This document shows positions 1 through 5,902 of a stretch of 37,171 bases of DNA, in pieces. The stretch comes from RZYY01 sp036794825 (GTDB lineage: Bacteria > Bacteroidota > Bacteroidia > Bacteroidales > 4484-276), in the NCBI GenBank assembly GCA_036794825.1, contig DAIRGA010000039.1, positions 1 through 37,171 of the forward strand. The letters are read 5' to 3'. A model generated the notes under the pieces. The model was not told where the DNA came from and made no database searches. It worked only from the letters and a program-made list of their open reading frames with translations. Each line of letters starts with the position of its first letter. Positions within the stretch are counted from its first letter, which is position 1. A program made the position numbers and the translations under genes.

Positions 1-25
1 CATTGTTGACCCCAACCCAAATGGG

Positions 26-111
26 AGCAATGATTTTCAACGATTTACTCCCGGATTTTATCCCGAGACTTCGGAAGAGAAGGGGTAAATTAATCGTTGA
101 AAATCAATTTT
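26..111 (+). repeat. Dispersed palindromic repeat, copy 1
   Basis: Inverted repeat with perfect 14-bp arms GATTTTCAACGATT (32-45) and AATCGTTGAAAATC (92-105). The same element occurs in opposite orientation at 21741-21805: 25 bp of the left end (26-50) are identical to the complement of 21781-21805, and 19 of 20 bp of the right end (92-111) match the complement of 21741-21760. The middles differ in sequence and length (41 versus 20 nt). It lies just downstream of queG. It looks like a small REP/MITE-like mobile repeat; no coding capacity was seen. Confidence 0.75.
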
Positions 112-154
112 GGGGAGTTTAATGGCGATAACTAAAAATCTCCGTTTAAATTGA

Positions 155-1093
155 TTACAGCTTTTTGTCTGAGGCTAAAAAACGAATATTGCGGACCAAT
201 CCGGCGAATTTGGCTCTTTTTACTGCTGACATTTTGAACATTTCATCGAAAAGTTCCGGCGTCAATTGTTCCCATTCGGCTGCTTTCATGTTTTCCAGCT
301 TTTCATCCGGTATAAAACGAGGTTCGCAGTGCGGCGCCGAAAATTTTGTCCATGGACAAACATCCTGACAAATGTCACAGCCAAACATCCGGTCGTGAAA
401 CTTTCCTTCAAACTCCGCAGGAATCTCATCTTTCAGCTCGATGGTCAGGTAAGAGATACACTTGCGGGCATCCACCACTCGTGGTGCGATAATGGCCTGT
501 GTGGGGCAGGCGTCGAGGCAGCGTGTGCAGTCGCCGCAGAAGTCGTTGTTTCGTGGCTGGTCGTAATCCAGTTCGAGGTCAGTGATGATTTCGGAGATGA
601 AAAAGAAGGAACCTCTTTTTGGAACGATGAAGTTGGAGTTTTTACCCACCCAGCCCAGTCCGGCACGTTCGGCCCATGCACGTTCGAGTACCGGCGCCGA
701 ATCAACAAATGGCCGCGCATTTATATCTCCTGCCAATTCTTTGATTTCCGCAATCAACCGGAAAAGTTTATCCTTGATAACGTGATGATAATCTTCGCCG
801 TAGGCATATTTCGAGAGGATGTAATTGTTGGTTTCCGGTAATGACTTTACAGGAAAATAGTTGTAAAGGAAAACGATCACCGACCTGGCGCCCTCCAGCA
901 GTTTCCGCGGATCAACCCGCTTGTCAAAATGGTTTTCCATGTAGGTCATGGTTCCGTGAAAACCCGCTTTCAGCCACTCTTCAAGCCTGGTGGCATCTTT
1001 TTCAAGAAAATCAGCTTGGGCAATTCCACAGGCCGAAAAGCCGGCTTCAGCAGCCCGGTTTTTTATCCATCTTGTCAGCTCGGTGCAATTCAT
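155..1093 (-). CDS. queG: Epoxyqueuosine reductase QueG
   Basis: Iron-sulfur, cobalamin-dependent reductase that converts epoxyqueuosine to queuosine in tRNA anticodons (family knowledge). The protein shows the QueG N-terminal domain, the VDSAPVLERAWAERAG motif (about residues 131-146) with the conserved Asp, then a two-cluster ferredoxin region: CGDCTRCLDACP near 187-198, a further Cys near 213 and CDICQDVCPW near 240-249. That is the eight-Cys set expected for two 4Fe-4S clusters. At about 312 residues it is a usual length for forms lacking the C-terminal HEAT-like extension of the E. coli enzyme. The ATG at 1093 is preceded directly by an in-frame GTG (1096), so either could start. Only 2 nt separate that GTG from the stop of the upstream methyltransferase gene, so the two are very likely one operon for tRNA modification. 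Confidence 0.95.
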   Translation of the reverse strand: MNCTELTRWIKNRAAEAGFSACGIAQADFLEKDATRLEEWLKAGFHGTMTYMENHFDKRVDPRKLLEGARSVIVFLYNYFPVKSLPETNNYILSKYAYGEDYHHVIKDKLFRLIAEIKELAGDINARPFVDSAPVLERAWAERAGLGWVGKNSNFIVPKRGSFFFISEIITDLELDYDQPRNNDFCGDCTRCLDACPTQAIIAPRVVDARKCISYLTIELKDEIPAEFEGKFHDRMFGCDICQDVCPWTKFSAPHCEPRFIPDEKLENMKAAEWEQLTPELFDEMFKMSAVKRAKFAGLVRNIRFLASDKKL

Positions 1094-1098
1094 CACAA

Positions 1099-1563
1099 TT
1101 ATAGTCTTGGAACGGGTGGCGGAAATCCCATCCTGCGGCCGAACACACGGTCGTACATCACTATGCTTCCGGCCACGGCTACATTATAGGAAGGTCTCAC
1201 CATAGCATCCAGTGAAACAATTAACTGGCACTTTTCCAGCACGATATTGGGAAGCCCCGAATCCTCGGCGCCCAAGAGGTAGATAGCCTGCGGCGGATGT
1301 TCAAACTCCGACAACGGTGTGCCCCCCTCTTCGATGGCCACCAGGATAGCGTTCATAGGGCGCTGGTCGAGGAACTGCTGAAAATTCTCGAAATTTCTCA
1401 AAGGGATTTGCCTCTCCACCGCAAAGGGATCGGAAGGCTGCTTTTTGTACCTGCGGTTTATGGTGAAAACGCCCACAGCACCCAGTTGATAAGCCGAACG
1501 CCACAGCGTGCCGAGGTTATCTACTTTTTTTGACTGATAAATACCGATTTCGAAGAATGCCAT
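1099..1563 (-). CDS. SpoU/TrmH-family RNA methyltransferase
   Basis: Short (154 aa) SPOUT-class methyltransferase that would 2'-O-methylate a ribose in tRNA or rRNA using S-adenosylmethionine. The three SpoU motifs are visible: motif 1 NLGTLWRSAYQLGA (about 17-30, with the conserved N and R), motif 2 IYLLGAEDSGLP (about 93-104) and motif 3 SYNVAVAGSIVMYDR (about 124-138), which form the trefoil-knot SAM site. There is no N-terminal substrate-binding extension, as in other minimal TrmH/TrmL-like proteins; the target nucleotide cannot be assigned from sequence alone. It is immediately upstream of queG with a 2-nt gap, so the two tRNA-modification genes are probably co-transcribed. The start ATG at 1563 is preceded by an A-rich leader and not a clear Shine-Dalgarno site, as is normal in Bacteroidota. 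Confidence 0.9.
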   Translation of the reverse strand: MAFFEIGIYQSKKVDNLGTLWRSAYQLGAVGVFTINRRYKKQPSDPFAVERQIPLRNFENFQQFLDQRPMNAILVAIEEGGTPLSEFEHPPQAIYLLGAEDSGLPNIVLEKCQLIVSLDAMVRPSYNVAVAGSIVMYDRVFGRRMGFPPPVPRL

Positions 1564-1642
1564 TTTTCTTTTTTTGGGCTAAACTACAACCTTTGCGGGA
1601 AATGGGATGCGGATCACTACTGTTTGGGGTTCCATTCAGAGT

Positions 1643-1682
1643 AAAAAACCCCAGCATCATTGCTCGGTGGCCGGGGGTTAAA
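1643..1682 (-). terminator. Probable rho-independent terminator of the TA operon
   Basis: Read on the minus strand, an imperfect stem pairs AACCCC with GGGGTT around an AGCA/TGCT inner hairpin and is followed by a run of six T. It lies between the toxin-antitoxin genes and the methyltransferase gene and would end transcription coming from 2861. Confidence 0.5.
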
Positions 1683-1818
1683 AAGCGTTTGAGGTCATCA
1701 GCTATTGCAGTTTCTAAAATAGTTTTACTCCGTTTTAATGGACATCAATGAAACAAATGCAATTCAGACATCACAGGTTTTTACCTGTTGATTCTTTTGG
1801 AGGGAAGCCTTTTAGGGT

Positions 1819-1932
1819 TTATTTTTGATACCAAATACGACTTTCCCATTCTTCCCGGGATTCATTAACATTGGCCTGAAATTCATTGTATTGTTCCTCT
1901 GTCAGATTCAATCTTTGCGTAAGGAAACACAT
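1819..1932 (-). CDS. Possible 37-residue protein
   Basis: A short ATG-to-TAA frame begins 6 nt downstream of the antitoxin-like gene (stop at 1939) and encodes a 37-residue charged peptide containing LTEEQYNEFQANVNES and ending in WESRIWYQK. The small gap and the absence of a terminator before it would fit the last gene of the operon. I recognise no family. It could equally be the eroded remnant of a toxin once paired with the antitoxin-like gene, or chance. Confidence 0.35.
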   Translation of the reverse strand: MCFLTQRLNLTEEQYNEFQANVNESREEWESRIWYQK

Positions 1933-1938
1933 TATCCT

Positions 1939-2205
1939 CTACCCGTTTAATATTGACCATGCAATTTCAGTTTCTCTGTCAATCATGCCGGGATTGGCGT
2001 ATTTTTTCAGTCTGCCTGCCATACTTTCGGTTTGTGTAACAGAATATTTTAGGGCTTCTTTAAATACAATCACAACATGAACATCCTGGTTTTTCCATTT
2101 TGTAAGCTCGGGAATTTTAATAATCCCATTTTCTAAAATCGTAGTATCAAACATCATCGAAGGGGTTGTATTTGCTATCATGTCTGTAGGTTTTTGATTC
2201 TGCAA
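1939..2205 (-). CDS. Antitoxin-like protein (VapB/AbrB-type)
   Basis: 88-residue protein, or about 71 residues if the ATG pair of MMFDTTILENG (about residues 17-18) is the start. The segment TTILENGIIKIPELTKWKN followed by a short hydrophobic strand VHVVIVFK resembles the N-terminal beta-rich DNA-binding part of AbrB/VapB-type antitoxins. The C-terminal part (MAGRLKKYANPGMIDRETE) resembles an antitoxin tail that would bind a toxin. It lies 40 nt downstream of the PIN-domain toxin gene on the same strand, but that toxin already has an antitoxin gene upstream, so this one appears to be an extra antitoxin without an intact partner. The family assignment is by pattern only. Confidence 0.6.
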   Translation of the reverse strand: MQNQKPTDMIANTTPSMMFDTTILENGIIKIPELTKWKNQDVHVVIVFKEALKYSVTQTESMAGRLKKYANPGMIDRETEIAWSILNG

Positions 2206-2245
2206 TTTTATGTTTATTCTCTACCGGTCAATGTTTTAAATGCAA

Positions 2246-2656
2246 CTATATTTTAATCTCAATTACTTCAATTTCGTCAATACCGCTGAAATCAGCAATG
2301 TTTGCAGTTGCTACTTTTTTCAGACCATTTGCCAGCATTACCGAAACAATCTCGATATCATACACGCTGTTTCCACGCGGGTTGTACTTCCTTATTAAGG
2401 ATTCAAAAATTTGTAAACTGTTTTCAGAGGGTTTCAGAATTACAAAATTCTCTTTGATGTCTTCATAAAACCCAAGGGTTTTGCTTAGATTAAAATTAAG
2501 TTTGGAACAAACAGCAAAGAATTCCGAAATATTTTTTGTTGTAACAAACAGGTTATCCTCTTCACCCACTAATAGTTCAACTGCCTTTTGGTGAAATACA
2601 GAAGATTTGTCAAAAGCGTAAATCAGAACATTTGTATCAGTTAGTATGCTATTCAT
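2246..2656 (-). CDS. PIN-domain ribonuclease toxin (VapC-like)
   Basis: 136-residue PIN-domain protein, expected to be a Mg-dependent RNase toxin held inactive by its antitoxin (family knowledge). Visible features are the N-terminal LTDTNVLIYAFD with the first catalytic Asp, the Glu in KNISEFFA (about 45), SVYDIEIVSVMLANG with the third acidic residue (about 100), and the late VATANIADF motif typical of VapC (about 115-123). I chose the ATG at 2656; the frame also runs two codons further upstream to a TTG (2662). The ATG overlaps the antitoxin stop by 8 nt (ATGAATAG), an arrangement that couples translation of toxin to antitoxin. 136 residues is the usual length. Confidence 0.85.
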   Translation of the reverse strand: MNSILTDTNVLIYAFDKSSVFHQKAVELLVGEEDNLFVTTKNISEFFAVCSKLNFNLSKTLGFYEDIKENFVILKPSENSLQIFESLIRKYNPRGNSVYDIEIVSVMLANGLKKVATANIADFSGIDEIEVIEIKI

Positions 2657-2861
2657 AAGCAAAATCTCTGATGTTGACCCTATCCAATTTTTGGCTCAAA
2701 TTTACAGCGCCCAGAAAATTCCATCTGCGTTTTTTCTTCACTTCTTCTTGTCTGGGAATTTCAATGATGGATATGATCACTTCCTTTCCTATCAAATTGC
2801 CAATATCAAAAAGCTGTATTACGTTGCTTTCCAGTTTTGTTTGAAATGTATGCGTATTCAT
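2649..2861 (-). CDS. Probable antitoxin of the PIN toxin
   Basis: 70-residue protein directly upstream of, and overlapping, the PIN-domain toxin. Residues about 10-35 (SNVIQLFDIGNLIGKEVIISII) look like a beta-strand-rich DNA-binding half. The middle is strongly basic (EEVKKKRRW) and the tail (LSQKLDRVNIRDFAYE) is a likely toxin-binding helix. Function is inferred mainly from position: antitoxin first, toxin second, 8-nt overlap. VapB-like antitoxins usually repress their own promoter, which would lie above 2861, where an AT-rich stretch is present. Confidence 0.7.
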   Translation of the reverse strand: MNTHTFQTKLESNVIQLFDIGNLIGKEVIISIIEIPRQEEVKKKRRWNFLGAVNLSQKLDRVNIRDFAYE

Positions 2862-2948
2862 AAGCGTAGGTTTTTTGCAAAGATAAAACTTAAAAACTTG
2901 ACAATATGTTGCCGGATTTACCGAAGAAGCCCAAACCTCTGACCCAAA

Positions 2949-2990
2949 ACAAAAACCCCCGATCCAGCCTTTCAGCCGGATCGGGGGTTG
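2949..2990 (-). terminator. Rho-independent terminator
   Basis: Perfect 12-bp stem (AACCCCCGATCC, 2954-2965, with its complement at 2978-2989) and a T-run on the minus strand. It follows the T9SS gene fragment ending at 3014. Its position matches the terminator of the giant gene at 12844-12881, but its sequence is unrelated. Confidence 0.85.
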
Positions 2991-3391
2991 AAAACCTAAC
3001 TTGTAACATTCACTTATCTCAGGACTATCTTTCTGAATATGCTTTCTCCATTGTGTTGGATTTTGATGAAATAGACTCCCGGGGTCAAGCCGGTGAGGTC
3101 AATTGTTTTTAATTGATCCGACCGATTGGTTTCAACAAGCACCTGTTGACCCTGAACATCGCGGATTGTGATTTTATCTCCTGCTTTTAATCCGGCAATA
3201 TTGAGCAATCCAGAAGTCGGATTGGGATAAACGCTGATTGCAATTCCAAAGCCCTCATTGCCGATGCCAGTGACTGCATCAAAGTTGGTAATTGCAGAAA
3301 GACCATTTTCGTTGAAAAGGCCGTCGGATTGGGGGAGGGATGGGTCGAAGGTGGGTTCTAAACCTTTCAGGTTTGTCAAACCTGACAGGTT
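2991..3391. repeat. 401-bp near-identical duplicate of 12881-13281
   Basis: Base-by-base comparison gives one difference (3366 T versus 13256 G). The block starts between the terminator and the stop codon and stops at the last base of a palindromic element. Beyond it the two loci are only distantly similar. This indicates recent duplication or gene conversion of the sorting-domain coding end. Confidence 0.9.
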
Positions 3392-3498
3392 CTTGAATAG
3401 AATCAATTCTCTAACAAAAAATCCATCTTTCGTTACTGTTGACAGGGCATCTCCATCACAGTAAGGTTTATAGCTTCGTTAACGAAATCAGTTGCTAA
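3014..3498 (-). pseudogene. Broken 3' fragment of a T9SS cargo gene
   Basis: The fragment encodes the end of a T9SS cargo protein: a piece of the GD-IGA domain, the linker KNLSGLTNLKGLEPTFDP and a complete type A sorting domain (YPNPTSGLLNIAGL to IFRKIVLR). No start codon or signal peptide is present. Upstream of 3406 the homology continues as ATDFVNEAINLTV (to 3498), then needs a frame change near 3457 to carry on as GDALSTVTKDGFFVRELILFKNL; an in-frame TAG stands just before 3498. The comparison is with ATDFNSETIILTVFGDD...KDGFFEGE in the 1,887-residue protein. It therefore cannot be expressed as a secreted protein on its own. The 3' 401 bp (2991-3391) match 12881-13281 except at 3366. Confidence 0.85.
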
Positions 3499-3598
3499 CT
3501 AACAACACCCCGACCTGATGTAAGTCATGGAATACCCCTGCGCCAGACCTATTACCATCATCGCCAGCCAGATACCGATTTCAGGCTGATTTGATGTA

Positions 3599-3622
3599 AT
3601 TGGCGAAAACACCCTCGCCAAT
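3599..3622. other. Perfect 8-bp hairpin in the gap before the regulator
   Basis: ATTGGCGA, eight spacer bases, TCGCCAAT. It has no T-run, so it is not an obvious terminator. The rest of 3499-3803 holds a TAGTTTTG box (3694-3701) and a TACTTTTG box (3796-3803), both matching the Bacteroidota -7 pattern TAnnTTTG but without a convincing -33 partner; I see no other feature there. Confidence 0.4.
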
Positions 3623-3803
3623 GCAATTTTGAATTGGTTGGCTCACCCCCCGCACCGAAGTGAATTAAACGGCGAAAGCCAAATAAAAAACTGTAGTTTT
3701 GTCACGCCAAATCGTTCATTGAAACCTTCACCAAAATTGGGGTCAGTACACCGATTTGAGGGGACAGGATGACCGGGTTATTCACAAGTTAATTGTACTT
3801 TTG

Positions 3804-5540
3804 ATGATTATGGTTTTATGCAGGTTGCAAATATGGTTTTTATTTTTTCTTTTCGTTCCAGCGCTTTTATCAGGGCAGGTTTTTGACGATAAGGCCGATA
3901 GTTTGCATCTTGCCCTGCAAACAGCCAAAAGTTCAAATCAAAAAACAGACGTCTTACTTGAGCTTTCTGATGTTTATTCCGGAAGAGATAATGTGCGGGC
4001 ATATCAATTTGCCCACGAAGCATATTTATTAAATGCCAATGATGGCGAGAAGGAATACAAATGGAAAACCAGCAGGAAACTTTCAAAAGCATATCAAAAT
4101 CTTGATAGTTTAAACCAATCCAATATGCTTGAACTGGAAGCATTAAACATCAGCCGGGAATTGGCTGATAAAGAAAAGATTGCCCTGTCGTTGAGTGCAC
4201 TTGGTGGACGTATGTTGAGCATTGGAAGCTACCAGATGGCTGGAGAATACTTGTTCGAATCCCTGGATCTTTACGAAAGAATGAAGGACTCATCGAATAT
4301 TTCAACAGTAAATATTCTTATTGGCATCATTCATTATAAATTGGACAATCCAAACAAGGCCATAGAGTATTACAGAAAAGGCCTTGACCTGGCACTCATT
4401 TTGAACAACCAAACGAACATTTCAGCTGCTTTAAACAATATTGCTGCTATTTACGAAAAACTTGAAGACTATGAACAGGCATTGTATTATTTTAAGCAGG
4501 CACTTGAACTCAACCAGCATAGCGATAATTTTTTATGGATTGCCAATAATTTCCTCAATATTGGAATAGTAAATTACCGACAGCAGCGATACGACACAAG
4601 CCTCATTTATTTCAATAAGGCAATTTCATTGTACGATTCTCTTGACAACGACGATGGGTTGGCTTCGGCATGGAGTTATGCCGGGAAAACCTATTTTCAG
4701 ATACATAAGAATGATTCCGCCTATTTTTATGCATCAAAGGCTATGCATGTGGCTAAAATCAATAACTTAACTGATGAGTTGATGCAAACCAGCCTTTTCC
4801 TGGGAGAGTATTTTGAAACCATTAATGCGAAAGACAGCGCCACATATTACACGATTTTTTATTATCAACTCCGCGACAGCCTCAATAGCAAAGAGTATTT
4901 GCTGCAGGTCTCCAAACTGGAACAGCAATATGATTTTCAGAAACAACAACAAACCTTTGCCCTGCAACAACAACGTAAGGATTTTATAAAAATAATGATC
5001 ATCGGTGGCCTGTCGGCCATATTACTCATCATCGGCCTTTTGTACAGCCGATTGAAAATTAAGGCCAAGCATAACAAACTAAAGGAGCAGCAAATGGAAA
5101 GAGAGCTGGAATTTAAAAACCAACAAAATGCTGCTGATGTTATTGGCCTTATGAAGCGAAACGAAATAATTTCTAAACTGGGCATTAAACTAAAATCAGT
5201 TGAAGACTCGGCCGGCAAGCAGGAAGTAAAAAATGCCATCCGCAAGATTTCTGCTGAGTTGAGGCTTGCTACAGAGAAGGACATCATGCCTGAGTTTGAA
5301 CTCAGGTTTAAAGAGGTACACAAAGATTTTTACGACAAACTAATCAGCAGTTATCCTGACCTTTGGCCCAGCGAACTCAAGTTGTGCGCGTTTCTAAAAC
5401 TCAATCTTACGACCAAAGAAATTTCGGAACTCACAGGCCAAACCCCTACCTCCATCGAGAAAGCCCGTTACCGCCTGCGCCGAAAACTTCAAATCACATC
5501 TCCTGACACCAATCTGGTGTCGTTTCTCTCTGCTTTATAG
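3804..5540 (+). CDS. TPR transmembrane regulator with LuxR-like HTH
   Basis: Predicted one-component membrane regulator of about 578 residues. An N-terminal signal peptide or anchor (CRLQIWFLFFLFVPALLSGQ) is followed by a series of TPR repeats (about 50-370; for example NPNKAIEYYRKGLDLA, EDYEQALYYFKQALEL), a Gln-rich stretch, a transmembrane helix (about 392-415, IMIIGGLSAILLIIGLLY), a charged coiled coil, and a C-terminal HTH (about 520-560) with LKLCAFLKLNLTTKEISELT and the SIEKARYRLRRKLQ recognition region. The TPR part should lie in the periplasm and the HTH in the cytoplasm. The frame is open from 3756, but the ATGs at 3804 or 3810 give a proper signal peptide. It resembles the minus-strand protein at 24196-26163. 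Genes downstream on the same strand are T9SS cargo, which are plausible targets (inference). Confidence 0.85.
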   Translation: MIMVLCRLQIWFLFFLFVPALLSGQVFDDKADSLHLALQTAKSSNQKTDVLLELSDVYSGRDNVRAYQFAHEAYLLNANDGEKEYKWKTSRKLSKAYQNLDSLNQSNMLELEALNISRELADKEKIALSLSALGGRMLSIGSYQMAGEYLFESLDLYERMKDSSNISTVNILIGIIHYKLDNPNKAIEYYRKGLDLALILNNQTNISAALNNIAAIYEKLEDYEQALYYFKQALELNQHSDNFLWIANNFLNIGIVNYRQQRYDTSLIYFNKAISLYDSLDNDDGLASAWSYAGKTYFQIHKNDSAYFYASKAMHVAKINNLTDELMQTSLFLGEYFETINAKDSATYYTIFYYQLRDSLNSKEYLLQVSKLEQQYDFQKQQQTFALQQQRKDFIKIMIIGGLSAILLIIGLLYSRLKIKAKHNKLKEQQMERELEFKNQQNAADVIGLMKRNEIISKLGIKLKSVEDSAGKQEVKNAIRKISAELRLATEKDIMPEFELRFKEVHKDFYDKLISSYPDLWPSELKLCAFLKLNLTTKEISELTGQTPTSIEKARYRLRRKLQITSPDTNLVSFLSAL

Positions 5541-5555
5541 CTACATACATCTCGA

Positions 5556-5606
5556 AGTCCGGTATTAGTCCGGGTATTTCCTTTTTCAGATACCGGATAA
5601 GTCCGG
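5556..5606 (+). promoter_or_regulatory. Phased AGTCCGG repeats, likely operator
   Basis: Three direct copies of AGTCCGG start at 5556, 5567 and 5600, that is 11 and 33 nt apart (one and three helical turns). An inverted ATACCGG (5590-5596) mirrors CCGGTAT (5559-5565). They lie just upstream of the promoter at 5615-5647, where an activator or repressor would bind. The HTH regulator encoded immediately upstream is the nearest candidate ligand (inference). Confidence 0.5.
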
Positions 5607-5614
5607 ATTGAAAA

Positions 5615-5647
5615 TTTGCATTCCCATCCTATGCGATTGTAGTTTTG
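5615..5647 (+). promoter_or_regulatory. Bacteroidota-type promoter (-33 TTTG / -7 TAGTTTTG)
   Basis: TTTG at 5615-5618 and TAGTTTTG at 5640-5647 are separated by 21 nt, matching the TTTG/TAnnTTTG consensus of the phylum's primary sigma factor. Transcription would start near 5654, which excludes the TTG at 5645 and favours the ATG at 5663 as start of the following gene. Confidence 0.6.
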
Positions 5648-5662
5648 CCGAAAATAATTGTA

Positions 5663-5827
5663 ATGGAAAATTCCGGCAATTTAGACGACAAGAAAAAGGA
5701 TACGAAAAAAAATACTGAATTGAATGAAGCTACACTGGATACCTTGATTCAAAAAAGCCTGACAAACAATAAAGTTCTGTGCCGAATGCTTGAGCAACTT
5801 CAGAAGAAACAACTGAAAAGCAAATAG
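5663..5827 (+). CDS. Small charged protein, unknown function
   Basis: 54-residue protein with no signal peptide or membrane segment. The N-terminal half is very hydrophilic (NLDDKKKDTKKN); the C-terminal half (about 20-54: EATLDTLIQKSLTNNKVLCRMLEQLQKKQLK) looks like one or two amphipathic helices that could form a coiled coil, with a single Cys. The frame extends upstream to a TTG at 5645, but that codon is inside the promoter box, so the ATG at 5663 is chosen. It is the first gene of a run of T9SS cargo genes, 75 nt before the next start, and is probably co-transcribed with it. I recognise no family; a regulatory or adaptor role is only a guess. Confidence 0.65.
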   Translation: MENSGNLDDKKKDTKKNTELNEATLDTLIQKSLTNNKVLCRMLEQLQKKQLKSK

Positions 5828-5902
5828 TTATAATATGTAATCATAGTTCTTAACAAATTAATTTTTCCAATCTTAATTATTAACAATTTAAAATTTCAAA
5901 TT

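Noticed and set aside
266..841. 191-residue plus-strand frame opposite queG
   Set aside because: Antisense to a fully conserved enzyme; no recognisable motif and no start context.
3694..3803. TAGTTTTG (3694) and TACTTTTG (3796) as promoters of the first regulator gene
   Set aside because: Both match the -7 pattern, but neither has a TTG at 19-21 nt upstream, and the second would leave almost no leader before the ATG.
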